Source: Plasmodium coatneyi (taxonomy: Eukaryota > Apicomplexa > Aconoidasida > Haemosporida > Plasmodiidae). Taken from it: DNA of 64,000 bases. Location of the stretch: the NCBI RefSeq assembly GCF_001680005.1, contig NC_033559.1:558001-622000 (forward strand), given 5' to 3'. A program made the position numbers and the translations under genes. This document shows positions 22,101-32,865 of the stretch, in pieces. Within the stretch, counting starts at the first letter, position 1, and each line of letters starts with the position of its first letter. The notes below the pieces were generated by a model. That model searched no databases. It was not told the origin of the DNA and saw nothing but the letters and a program-made list of their open reading frames with translations.

Positions 22101-23522
22101 GGTAAACAAGGGGAGTTCCAGGTAACAGGTGGTAGGGTTGAACTTCCCGGTGAACCAGATTTGACAGCCTTAAAGGGTATTGTTGTGGAAGAGCCCCCTG
22201 GCACCTTAACAAATTCCGGAACTACTGCGGTCACTCCAACACAGGAACCCAAGGATAGCGTCAATCTGAGGGATCCGGCCTCCTCTCATGCCGTGAAACC
22301 CACTTCAACTACTCCACAACTTACTCCAGATGGCAGGGAGGAACCCACAGCAGGTGGAAATGAGGAACAGGACCAAGCATTAGTGCCATCGAACACAATA
22401 GGAACAACAAGTAAGGATACATCATCCCAGGGAGCAGGGAAAACAACACCTTTAATACCCTTAGAACCCGTAGTACATAGAATAACATTAGACGGCACTT
22501 TAACTGACGTCCAAGATAAAGGTTTAAGAGTTCCAGAATTACCAACAAAGAAAGCCCAAAGCATCCCTATCGCTGTTCCACTTGTTAGCAAGATTGACAA
22601 CCTTCCTGAACTCCTTACCCCATACCTTCCTACCATTCCCGTCTTCATTGGTATGTCTGCTATGACTTATCTCCTCTGGAAGGTAAGAAAAATATTATAC
22701 ATAAAAAAAAAAAAAAAAAAAAAGGAAAAAAAGAAAATAAGGAAAAAGAAAAAAGGTGAATGAATCAGTGCGGGGTTTTGGCATTTCTCATTTTAGGGGT
22801 GTGTTTGTAGGATTTCGCATTTTAGGGTTTTGAAGTAGTAATTACTGTTGCGTGTGAACAAAACATCTCACACCCCTATTAAAGAAACATTTTTCCTCTT
22901 TTTTTTTTTTTTTTTGCAGTACTTTGCCTTTTTTGGTAAAGGAAGAAAACGTTACAGAAGAGCTTATCAAGGACGTGGTCCTCCCCCCCTAGAAGAACAA
23001 CTTCCTGATCATGTGGACGACCAGGATGACGGTCCACATGAATATACCTTAGTAAAGGAACGCAGACAACCAAGATCTCTTCCAACGGGGAGAACGAAGA
23101 GGTCAAAAAAACAGGGCGTTGTTCGTCGCACTATTATTGATATTCATTTAGAAGTCTTAGACGAATGTCAAAAGGAAGACCTTCATTCGACGAAAGAAGG
23201 CTTTTTTGAAATTTTGGTTCAAGAGTTTATGGGTTCCGGTTTTAGGGAGAAAGACTTTGTTCCTACGGAAGGTGTTGCTGAGGAACAGGTTTCAAGTTCA
23301 GATTGCGAGTTTAGGGAGGAAGGCTTTGTTCCTAAGGAATGTGTTCCTAAGGATCAGGTTCAGGGTTCAGATTCTGTGTTTAGGGAGGAAGATTTTGTTC
23401 CAAAGGAAGGTATTCCTAAGGAACAAGTTCAAGGTTCAAATTCCGGGTTTAGGGAGGAAGACTTTCTTCCTAGGGAAGAAATTTCTGTGGAACAGGTTCC
23501 AAGATCAGATTCCGGGTTTTAG
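19110..23522 (+). CDS. SICAvar: SICAvar variant surface antigen (short, five exons)
   Basis: Exons: 19110-19214, 19348-20022, 20163-20970, 21124-22682 and 22920-23522. The phases agree (0, 0, 1, 0) and give 1249 aa. SICA proteins are schizont-infected-cell agglutination antigens placed on the infected red cell, and they undergo antigenic variation. Exon 1 gives MAPSKGED and a basic stretch. Exons 2 and 3 each hold a Cys-rich SICA domain, and the start of exon 4 a further one (about residues 36-600). A coiled acidic segment and a Pro-rich stretch follow (QPEQQHPPPPPQPARPANP). A Thr/Pro/Glu-rich stalk leads to one membrane helix (about 1025-1049, ending TYLLWK). The last exon is a 200-aa SICA-C cytoplasmic domain with HEYTLVKER, IDIHLEVLDECQKEDLHST and four repeats of FREEDFVPKE type. 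With five exons it is short for the family. I see no frameshift. Confidence 0.95.
22780..22835 (+). repeat. GGATTTCGCATTTTAGGG repeat in last SICAvar intron, site 2
   Basis: About two units of the same repeat as at 17865 lie within the 237-nt final intron (22683-22919), which also has poly-A at its start and a 20-base T run before the acceptor GCAG. Confidence 0.8.
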
Positions 23523-23880
23523 GGTGTAGTAAATATTTTTCTTTTTTTTTTGTTTTTTTTGGTATTGTATTAAATTGTTTACGCTGATGTGTAAACAATA
23601 TATGTGAGAAAAGAAAAATTTTCTGAGTTCACGGACATGTTGGGATAATTTTTTTTATTGAAGGTCCAATATGTTAAATTTTTTTTTGTTATAGTTTTTT
23701 ACTTTCATAATTTTTTTTACCTTAATAATTTTTTTAATCTTAACATAATAATTTTCTCTTTCCTTCTCCTTTTAAAGTTCTAATTATAGACATTTGAAAA
23801 AGTGCGTTTCAAACTTGTGCGAGAGGGTTCGCGAAGGTTTGCGTCTTCCTGCCTATTCTATGCCCTTTAATTTTTGCCTC
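23523..23880 (+). other. SICAvar 3' flank (reference copy of the relics)
   Basis: T-rich sequence directly after the stop codon with the landmarks TTTACGCTGATGTG, TTTTCTGAGTTCACGGAC, TTATTGAAGGTCCAA, ACCTTAATAATTTTTTTAAT and TTCTAATTATAGACATTTG. These landmarks let three gene-less copies be found at 14390, 27770 and 28240. Confidence 0.7.
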
Positions 23881-24370
23881 CCTGGCTTTTATTATTCTTT
23901 CTCCTTTTTTTTTTTTTTTTTTTTTTTTTTTCTTTCGTAACTTTTCATGAACTGAACCTTTTTAAATTTTTCCATTATAAATTTCATCTTTAAAGGTGTT
24001 CATATTCTATACTTACACGGTAGTGAGACCCACACCCACATTTTATTGTGTGTGGAATGCTAATCCTTGGCAACAATGGTGTTGTTTTTGAGGAATGTAT
24101 GTGAAAGGGGAAGACAAAAAATGTTTGTGTGTGTGATAAAGGAAATTGTATATTTAGATCATTCATTACAACATATTTGAAGAATAAAAGAGACATACCT
24201 ATGGACGTGAAATATCATAACAATATTTTACTTTCCCTTATTAAGTGCTATACATAATTTCTTATAATATTTGTGCTTGTTCCTAATTTTTCCTTCCTAT
24301 CTTATAATATTAATCATTTCTTGTAATTTTCTGTATGTAATTTTCTTCTATTTTTTTTTATTTTTTTTTT
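23881..24370. other. Intergenic, partly shared with KIR 5' regions
   Basis: It holds a run of about 26 T (23908-23931). The block at 23990-24290 is diverged but recognisably similar to 27540-27770 and 14160-14390, sharing GTTTGAGGA[A/G]TGT, ATTACAACATATTTGA and CATACATAATTT. No coding frame. Confidence 0.5.
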
Positions 24371-24475
24371 TTATACACCCTTCGAGTGTCCCCCGGCCCC
24401 ACTGGGATGCCTAAGTAGCAGGCCATATTATGGGTCATTAGCCTAGAAATACTCTCCCCTACACACTTAACCCTT
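24371..24475 (-). repeat. Conserved antigen-island element, copy 3
   Basis: This copy is close to identical to copy 2 across GGGATGCCTAAGTAGCAGG and CCATATTATGGG through CTCTCCCCTACACACTTAACC. The hairpin reads ACACCC-TTC-GAGTGT here, so one pair is changed to a wobble when read on the minus strand. It lies about 770 nt 3' of the KIR stop at 25246. Confidence 0.75.
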
Positions 24476-25040
24476 CCACCCTACCACCCCTAACAACCTT
24501 CCTTCAATCAACCCGCTAACAACCCACCTACCACCACACCTAACAACCTTCCTTCCACCTACCACCGACCTAACAACCTTCCTTCCACCTTCCACCCCTA
24601 AAAATGTTCCATCTACCATCCACCCCTAACAACCCAACAACCTTCAATCCCACCACCATCCTAACATCCCTTCCTTCCACCAACCACCCCTAACACAACC
24701 TTCCTTCCAACCTAACACCGACCTAACAACCTTCCTTCCACCTACCACCACCCCTAACAGCATCATTCTACAACTCTGAACACATCATTCTAATACCCCT
24801 AAACACTTATTTTAATACACTTAACACCCTTAACTCGATCATCCCTAACACCCCTCCATTCTACGACCCCTAATACCACCTTCCTTCAACAATAAAAGCC
24901 CTTTTATTCTAATATCCATACACCCTTCATTCAACTACCACTAACAACCTTCCTTCTAACACCCTTAACCCTTCATTCTAACACCCTTAACTCTTTCATT
25001 CTAACACCTTTATACTTTAGGTCTTATACCTCAAGCCTTT
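24476..25040. repeat. Degenerate CCTTCC / CCCTAACAC repeats
   Basis: Imperfect repeats of CTAACAACCTTCCTTCCACC and ACCCTTCATTCTAACACC type fill the space between the conserved element and the 3' flank of the KIR at 25246. They are longer than the 10.6 kb counterpart. Confidence 0.7.
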
Positions 25041-25245
25041 AACCCTAAGAGTGAAATCCTTAACCCTGAACCATAATTCTCCTTCTTTTATTTTCTATGG
25101 TTACTGTGGTAATGTACTTAAAACTGTAAGTTACTATACTTTGGGGGAGGCGTATTGTATACTTTTTGTAATTTGTAGAAATATTGTACGTTATTTATTA
25201 TTTTGAAGACATTATATGCTGCCCATAATAAATAGAAGGGGAACA

Positions 25246-25587
25246 TTACATACCACGTTCCATACGATGGTAAGCTATATACCTCCCTCTCTTGTTTCTT
25301 CGCCTCCGTTGCCTTTGTTCTTGCTGTTGTTGGTTCTGCTCTTGCCATTGTTGCCTCCGTTTCCTTTGTTCTTTCCTTCGTTGCCTCCGTTTCCTTCTTT
25401 CTTGCCTTCGTTGCCATTGTTCTTGTGATTCTTGCCATTGTTCTTGCGATTCTTCCCATTGTTCTTGCCATGATTCTTGCGATTTTTCTTGCGATTTTTC
25501 TTGCGATTCTTGCCAATTTTCTTGTGATTCGTGCGATTGTTCTTGCCATTGTTGTGTACTAGTATTTCTTGTTGTTGTATATTGCAC
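25246..25587 (-). repeat. In-frame tandem repeat of KIR tail exon (copy B)
   Basis: It has the same unit family as copy A at 11128-11403, with 66 more bases across the tail exon and an expanded run of AAGAAAAATCG-type units. All three minus-strand frames are open, and again only one gives the KIR-like end. Confidence 0.85.
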
Positions 25588-27066
25588 ATCATAGTATGAT
25601 GTTAAATATTCCCTTGGAGCATATTCTCTTAATACGTCGAAGTGCTGACGTCTAGTGGAACCTCGTCCTCTTTTACCTCTTCTTCTGGAGGTAATATTTT
25701 TCCGATGGAATAATGGGGTATACTAAAATGGGATGTTCGGAAAGGAAAAGAAAAAAAAAATAGGGTATGAAGTACATGTAAGGGGAGCACCTTATTTTCT
25801 ATTTCTCATTCTTAAGTACAAGGAAAAATATTAATAAATGCTCCTACTCATATTTCTACTGTAACTGCATTTACTCTGTAAAGGAATAAAGTAATGAATG
25901 CCGTTCCCAGCACGGCGAGTGCAGAAGACACAACTGTACCAATTGGGGTGGTGCTATTCCCTGACAAAGCACTATTTGCTGGGAACATTGATGCACTTCC
26001 TTCATCCTCTCCTGATAATTGACCATCTAACGATTGCCTTGAAAATTGTTTGTCCACCTTAAGGTCCCCATGGCGCCCATCAGGGGACGACAGGGGACCC
26101 TTAGGATTGACAACGATTTGCGTTTCACCCCGCTCCTCCTCCTCATCTTCGTCGTCGTCGCCTGGAGAATCATCTGCTTCTTGTGGAACTACTATCGTTT
26201 CAGTTTCACTCTCTTTGTTACATGGTAATTCTTTCGGTTTTTCATTTTTAAAGTATGTGTCATATGTACTCCTAAATGTCTTACAATTTTTATCATTATC
26301 ACAGAGAGTATCCATATTTTCATATGCTGTTTTAGCAGCCTGGAAGTGATCGTTATATTGTCTCCAACAAAGGTTTCCATTTTTTGCCGGCCGCTCTCGC
26401 AGTTGTAGAGAGTCATAGTTATAACCGAAATCTAACAGTTTTCTACTTTCGTTAAAGAGGGTATCACTGGTAGGACGATATATATTAGTGCACTCATTCC
26501 TACAATGGAAAGGCTTCAGTTGTTCGTAAATTTTATCCATCATATCGTAAATTTTCTGGCCATTATTTAATTTCCCCTTTATTTCATTAAATAACCAATA
26601 ATAGAACAAATAGCACGGTTCGTAGTAGGGGCCTCTCTTTCTTTTGTTTTCCCCTATACATGCGTCACAATAGTTTTCTAGAATTTTACTGGCTTCATTA
26701 TCAAGAATGTTTGTGCATCCTTTCAACAGTCCCTCCACTCCTGTTTTCACTTGTGTGTACTTAATCTGCCACTCCGTCCCTGAGTGACATGTTCTGCCAT
26801 TTTTTAATTCATCATACATCTCCTTTGAGGGCAATTTATCTAAAGGATTGTCCTAAAGGGTATATAGAATTGAACAGGATGATGTGGAACATGCGTAGAA
26901 AAGGATGTTCCTATGCGCCCTCTTCTTCTTTTTCTGTTCTTTTTTTAAGGGGCTACTTTCATTCTGTTATATGTGCACACATTCCGTTTTGAACTGTAAG
27001 CGCAGAGAAGAGAAGAGGACAATTTTCCCTCCTTCCGTGTTCTTTTCTTCTTACGTCTGGCGCCAT
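25246..27066 (-). CDS. KIR protein, one KIR domain, Gln/Trp-repeat tail
   Basis: Three exons: 27066-27055 (M-A-P-D), 26852-25875 and 25722-25246, all joined in phase 0, giving 488 aa. The domain starts LDKLPSKEMYDEL and carries YCDAC, YYEPCYLFYYWL and FGYNYDSL. It is closest to domain 1 of the KIR at 11128. The stalk is acidic (DDSPGDDDEDEEEE). The membrane helix, SSALAVLGTAFITLFLYR, is nearly that of domain 2's exon in the KIR at 11128. The tail exon is a longer version of that gene's Q/W/E/R repeat tail, with extra EKSQEKSQES units. This gene therefore looks like a one-domain recombination product of a two-domain KIR. As a PIR-family variant antigen it is expected at the infected cell surface. 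Confidence 0.9.
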
Positions 27067-27640
27067 TTTTTCCCTTCTGCAGTGGTGGTACTACTCCTAT
27101 AATACTGATATCTTCTATGTGAAGAATAATTTATTCATTCATACATAATTCTGCATAGGAATAAGCATGCGGGTATGGAAAATTTTTTTCATACCCCCTC
27201 TCTATGATGATATTATTCGTTCCATGATTATATATGTGGGCGAATAGCAGGATTCCTTACTTCCCCAAAAGTGGCACATTGTTCAAATTTTTTTAAGCAA
27301 TGAGTAATATGTGGTATATACATATGCATCCAAAATTGTTATATGTATATGTAACTAAATGGATAATAGAAACGAATATGTTGTAATGGCAGAATAGAAA
27401 AGGACAAATTGAATTCCTCATATAATTCTTTCTCCCATCTATTACATTATTGAATAGTAGATGATTATACAGTGCACTATGCTAATATTTATATGCTTCC
27501 GTTAGTATTTACATAAGGTTGCAATTTCCCCGCTTTGAGCAGAAAACTGCGGCTCGCACGAATGATCTATACTTCATTAGTGTTTGAGGAGTGTGAGAAG
27601 GAAGAAAATGTGCATGACAAAGGAATTGTATGTTTACATC
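26905..27640. repeat. Segmental duplication, copy B (KIR 5' flank)
   Basis: Near-identical partner of 13530-14260, including the 12-nt first exon at 27055-27066. Differences are scattered single bases and short indels until about 27500, beyond which the two copies diverge. Confidence 0.85.
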
Positions 27641-27769
27641 ATTTATTACGAAATGTTTGAGGAAGTAATAGGGGCATATAAATAGAATTAATATATGATA
27701 ACAACATTTCACCTTTTTTGTATTAAGCGACATACATAATTTGTTATAATATTTGTACTATTTGCTACT

Positions 27770-27990
27770 TTCTTTTTTAATTTTTTTCGTTCCTTGTATT
27801 GCATGAAAATGCTTACGCTCATACGTATTTAATATGAACCAAAAAATTTTCCCCACTTTATTTTGACTTCTTTGGAAATTTTTTTTTATGGAAGATTCAA
27901 AATGTTCATTAGATTTTTTTTTTTTGTTATAGTTTTTTACCTCATAACTTTTCTTACCTTAATAATTTTTTTTTTTTTTTTGCCAATTTT
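27770..27990 (+). pseudogene. SICAvar 3'-flank relic 2
   Basis: Diverged match to the sequence after the SICAvar stop: GCTTACGCTCAT, AAAAATTTTCCCCACTTTA, TTATGGAAGATTCAAA, TTGTTATAGTTTTTTACC and CTTACCTTAATAATTTTT, in the same order. No SICAvar exon precedes it. Confidence 0.6.
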
Positions 27991-28130
27991 CTGTGACATA
28001 CTTATTAGGGCATTTTTTCTTTTTTTTTTTTTTGGACAATTCTTTTTGCACAATTTCTTTTTTTTTTTTGTGCAATTTTCTCTGTGACAAAATTTATATT
28101 AGGGCATTCTTTTTTTTTTTGACTAATGTT
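27985..28130 (+). repeat. Tandem CAATTTTCTGTGACA…TTAGGGCATT units
   Basis: At least two units of about 90-100 nt share the landmarks CAATTTTCT[CT]GTGACA and TTAGGGCATT, followed by T runs. Another copy is at 40500-40560, 3' of the KIR at 37975. Confidence 0.6.
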
Positions 28131-28239
28131 ATACCTAAATTATACTAAAAAAAAGCGGAAGACTCAACTTTCTTCCTCCTTTATTCAGGGATTATTATTC
28201 CATGTTTTGTGTGAACTGCACATCTAACAGATGTGTATA

Positions 28240-28520
28240 ACCATAAAAGAAGGAGGCGGGCGGGAACCTCCTTCGCGAGAAGTCCCGCGCACAATTTGGA
28301 GGAGCACTTTTTTCAAATATGTCCATAATTGGATTTGAAAAGAAAATTATTGTGTTAAGATGAAAAAAAATACAAAAACAAAAATTTGTAACAATGTGAA
28401 TGAACACTTTGAATCTTCAATTAAAAAGTTGCAAACAAGTAAGAATGATGTGAAAATTTGTTTTTGCCCCATATTAGTTACACAGTAGCGTAAACATTTT
28501 CACACAGTACGAAAAAAAAG
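28240..28520 (-). pseudogene. SICAvar 3'-flank relic 3, inverted
   Basis: Read on the minus strand this follows the SICAvar 3' flank: GTAAACATTTTCACAC on the plus strand corresponds to the inverted TTTACGCTGATGTG region. GCACTTTTTTCAAATATGTC and AAAATTATTGTGTTAAGAT are the inverse of TTAATCTTAACATAATAATT and GACATTTGAAAAAGTGC. Together with relic 2 it forms a 3'-to-3' facing pair. Confidence 0.6.
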
Positions 28521-28649
28521 AAAAAGGAAAAAATAAAAAAAAAAAAGGGAAGAAATGCCATTGTAACCTTGTAACTATATATGAACTCTGCGCGGTTATT
28601 TATATCACCCCCCGAGAAGGAGAGGGAACGTCACATTTAATGGTACACA

Positions 28650-31518
28650 TCACATACGTTGATAACTAATATTCTTCCTGCTTTCTCTTCTTCTATTGCT
28701 GTTATTGTCCCATGCTCTGGATGTTGGCCCATCATATATGGTTGAATTATCTTCTTCCACAGAACCTATTGTGGAGGCTCCTATTGTAGAATTCAGTTCT
28801 GTGGAAGTATCATCTGAAAAGGCGTTTAAGTCTTGCCTAACAAACCTTCTTTTTCTGCTGCTTTTTCTGTTACTTCCACCGAAGGGAAGGGTGTTACGTA
28901 ATCCAGAAAATAAATTGGTATACTAGGGGGAAAAAAAGAAAAGGAAAAGAGGGTGAGCACACGTGCACAGAATGTATATGTACATTGCTGCTCACTTTAT
29001 GCACTCATTTTAAGCATTCATTTTTAAATAGACATGAAAATAAAATAACTAATATATATATTTTTCTATTCATACTTTCAATTATAATTGTAATTATTAC
29101 TTTAATTATAATGGTAATTGTTGTATTACTTACTTTATACAGAAAGAAAAAAACTGTTGGTAGTCCTATTGCGGCGAGTCCACCAGCAGCAGACACACCA
29201 GGGACGATACCATTACCACTGGTGGGAATAACTTCATTTTCTTCAAGTTTTTTTGTTTCTGTGGGGACTTGTGAACCAGAACCCGCTTTACTAGGAACAC
29301 CTTCTTGAGAGTCAGTATGAGGATGATCACCTGAATGTAAATAATAAATACAAACAAAAAAGGAAAGAGGAAAAAATATATGGGTGTCGGCTAAGTACAA
29401 AAGAGCGAACAGTGTCGGTTAAGTACAATAGAGAAGGGGGAGCGTGGGAAACAAACAACATGATGTGAAGTGTGGTCCTTGTGCACTAAGGGGTGTAGGT
29501 GCTCTATGTGCGTATATTCCCTTTTTCTGTAATAATAATAATATATACTTCGGTATCATACATTTGGGTTATATACATATTATTTGTTATTATACATATT
29601 TTATTTTTTACTTGCCATACCTGCATCACCCTTTGGGCCCCTATCACCTGCTGGACCCTTCTCACCTGTTTGCCCCCTATCACCTACTGAATCTAAAAGA
29701 AAAAAAAAAAAAAAAAAATGAATGGTCTTATTATAATAAAGAGTACAGTTTGAACCCATAATGATGGGTGTACGCAGGGTGCAGTTGCCCCCCTCCTTTT
29801 TTTTGCATGTGTTCTCTCCTTTTTTCTTTCCTTGCCGTAATAATACTCTGGATTATATATTTGTTACCTACATCTGCTCCTCCTCTTCTTGCTGGTGGTC
29901 CACCAGCAGGGAAGGGTAATTGTGGAGGTTGAGGTTGTTGTTGTTGTTGTTGTTGTTGTTGCTGTTGTTGTTGCTGCAGTTTCAGTTCGTCTAGTAAGAT
30001 TGATGGTTTTGGAATTTTTCCACTACCACCCCTGCCACTACCACTGCCATTTAATTTACTATTAAAGTCTGTACAGAAACTATCATTAGGTTTCTTACAT
30101 TTGGTTTCTACATCCTTATAGGCAGAAACAATTTTTTGTAAGTGATGATAATGTTCACTATAACAATCGGACTCCCGACTGTATATCAGTGTTCGTATAA
30201 TGGTATGGTCTTGCCAATAGTCGAAGATGGTTTTTCTTTGAAGGAAGGGGATTGTACTTTTATTATAACATGTATCAATAGAACAATTTTTCCCTGATGC
30301 GTACATCGACAACTCCTGGAAAATGTGATCCATATGGCTTGAAAACCTTCCGTCAGAGGGACTGTTGGGTAGCAAACTTCCAATAAAGTAGTACAGGGCA
30401 GTGCAACGATGCGCGTCCACTCCTGTCGTCTTTCCGTTTCCAACAGTGGTGGAACACCACGCCTCTACAATGCGATCCAAATAATCCTCAATGCCCGTAT
30501 CAGTAAAATATGTGCCTAAATTAGACTTTGTTTTGAAGTAGATATTTATGTTCGTGGTGCCGCAATCTGCACCCTTAAATTGGTTGTATGTTTGTCTCGA
30601 AGGTAAACTCTTCAAACATTGATCGCCTTTCCCTTCCTATAAATATGTAATTAGCAAAGAAAAGAGTGTGAAGTGCACACATACTCATGTGCTTCTACAC
30701 TCATATTATACTCCTATTACAGCATATATGAAGTATTACATGAATAAAATATTACATGCACAGTATTTTTTGTATATAATCCTTAAAGAAAAGATAATTG
30801 TTAATGGTTTGGTTACCTCTGTCCCAGGAGGAATTCTTCCTTCATACAAAGACATGCATTGCTTTTTCAAATGCTCCGGATTATTGTCACTACCAAATAT
30901 TTCTTTAATTTTTGTACAGAATGGGTCCCTATCGTCACCAAGCGAAGCACAAGTTGCACTCATACTATTATAGTAAGTAGCAACTTTGTCTAAGTAGTTG
31001 TAATATTTCCTTTTACAAGCATAACCAGCATCACCACTACCACCAACACCCTTCTGCTCTGACAAATTGTCCTTTATGGTTTTGAGGTTGTACCAATAAT
31101 CGAATACGATTTTTCTTTTTTCGAAATCGCTTTGGCTGCTCTTACTGTACCTAAGTTCATATTTGTCACTGTAGAATGACGAATCCAATTTTTCGCTTAT
31201 TGCATTTAGAGCGTCACTAAATTGACTTTTGTCCGATAGTTCGTTATATATGAGTTGGCCCAACCACCAATAGAAGAAATTATAACGCTCCTCATAGGCA
31301 GTAGGATCCCTACTTTGGTTCATCATATTTTTTATTTTGTACCACGCGCTGGCTATTTCATCCAAATATGTAGAAGTACGTGGATATGTGTTCAATATTC
31401 CTCGCACTTGACTCTTTATGGTGTTAACTGCAGGATGAGTGGTAGCAACATACAAGTCCTTACTGTCGTATAAGTCATCGTACACCCTCCCCGCGGGTAA
31501 ATTTTTCCCATATGTACC
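28650..31518 (-). CDS. KIR protein, two KIR domains plus eight-unit collagen-like exon
   Basis: Exons: 31518-30817 (domain 1), 30636-29868 (domain 2), 29692-29621 (collagen-like), 29330-29134 (stalk and helix) and 28922-28650 (tail). The phases match (0, 1, 1, 0) and give 670 aa. A short first exon further upstream is expected by analogy but I could not place it. Domain 1 is unusual: AWYKI replaces YC.AC, and it has YNFFYWWLG. Domain 2 has AWCST and TALYYFIGS and ends in a poly-Gln run of about 14 (CAA/CAG on the minus strand near 29935-29976), then Pro-rich sequence. The stalk SGSQVPTETKKLEENE is shared with the KIR at 6965. The helix ends PTVFFFLYK. The tail starts YTNLFSGLRN and ends NISYQRM. 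KIRs are variant PIR-superfamily surface antigens; the collagen-like segment would sit outside the membrane between the domains and the stalk. Confidence 0.88.
29621..29692 (-). other. Collagen-like Gly-X-Y micro-exon (72 nt)
   Basis: A strong acceptor (an 18-base T run, then CTTTTAG) precedes 29692, and the donor GTATGG follows 29621. The exon is 72 nt and phase 1 at both ends. After the leading D-S-V it reads seven uninterrupted Gly-X-Y triplets, among them GDR twice, GQT, GEK, GPA, GPK and GDA, and the next exon starts with another Gly. At DNA level 18-nt units (GGTGATAGGGG…, GGTGAGAAGGG…) suggest internal duplication. Gly-X-Y with charged K/R and D/E pairs is the signature of collagen triple helices. 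Confidence 0.85.
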
Positions 31519-32865
31519 CTGTAAGTATAATTAGTGAAATATATGTGCATTCGTCCACTTATATTATATAGTATACTGAACATTATATACATATCACTCT
31601 ATATGCATTTTTTCAATAGTGAAATGAGTTCAACTCTCTGTGTACCATTGTTTAGGTATGTATATATATTATTCCTCCTATGTATATATATAATTAGATT
31701 CAGATCGAAATGTGCCCCTCATATGTTCATATAGAGTACATATGTACGAGAATTTTGCTTTCTCCATACGGATTATAGGCTAATATGAAGTTCCAATTTT
31801 TTTTAGAATAATACACACATTGTTCATTTCCTCAGGAACAATATTTCATCATACATATGTATGAAGCATCATATGTATATAATTAAAGTAAAAATGGGGA
31901 CGAACAAACCCGAAAAATAGAGAAATAATAAAGGAAGATCCAGATCCCTATATGCTCTGTATCTATGTATTATATTTGTGTACTGCGTAAGCTACCCTTC
32001 TTAAATTATATTATTATTACTTACATATTCCTCTTATTCTGCATATAAGCATACTTCTCTTTTTGACGGAAATTCTCAGAATGTATTATTAATTTAGGCT
32101 TTATTATGATTTAAAAGGATTATTAAAAATTGCTAATAATTATTGAACCGTATAGTTCGTACACATAATATCCTTCCCCCTTTTTGGAATGTGTATATTT
32201 ATCAACACCTAATGGACAGTGTTTGAATTCATGAGAAAAAAAGGGATGAGCATGAATATAGTTAAGAAGGAAGTGCTTAAATTACCGGAAGAGAAGAGAA
32301 TACATACTTGTATCATAATAATATTCTGTCTTTTACCCTTTTCTCTTTCCGTTCACGATAACTTAGGCATAATAACCCTGCTTATTTTCTTCTTTTTTTT
32401 TTCAGATAAATATACTGTGAATAACTCATATAGAAGATATGCATTATGTTATTTGAGCTCCCCCGATTTCCTTCGCCAATCCACATTATATTTTTACACG
32501 TTAATATACCTTCCCCCCCTATTCCTATTCAAGGGATTGTGGGGGTTCCATATCCCTGATTCATTCCTTCTTTCCATGAGTGCAATGTTATTATATATGT
32601 GAATGATCATACACGTGTGCATAGGGATCGTTGTCATTTATGCAGTCATTGCAATGTAGAACCATAAATAATATAAAGGTCCCTGAACCGGGTTTACGGC
32701 ATTGTATATGTATATTTCCATTTCCGTCTCCTTATAGGAACTATGGACTTTTTCATGTGGGAATGATAGAAAAAATATATGTATAGATGGAAGAATGTCT
32801 AAGGAAGAAATGAGGTCTACGGTAGGAAAAAGGGGGAAGGAATAACTTCCCAAGGGAAAGTACCC
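31519..32865. other. Intergenic / 5' region of the KIR at 28650
   Basis: AT-rich. It should contain the unplaced first exon and the promoter of the two-domain KIR. I tested short ATG-to-GT candidates (for example near 32020) but their phase does not fit. The open frame at 32219-32602 lacks protein-like composition and is not annotated. Confidence 0.45.

Noticed and set aside
21589..22648. Long Val/Leu-rich frames on the minus strand
   Set aside because: They are the reverse of the Pro-rich and Thr-rich stalk of the SICAvar exon.
32219..32602. 127-codon open frame on the plus strand
   Set aside because: Composition is Phe/Leu-rich without motifs, it crosses T runs, and it is not joined to any exon.
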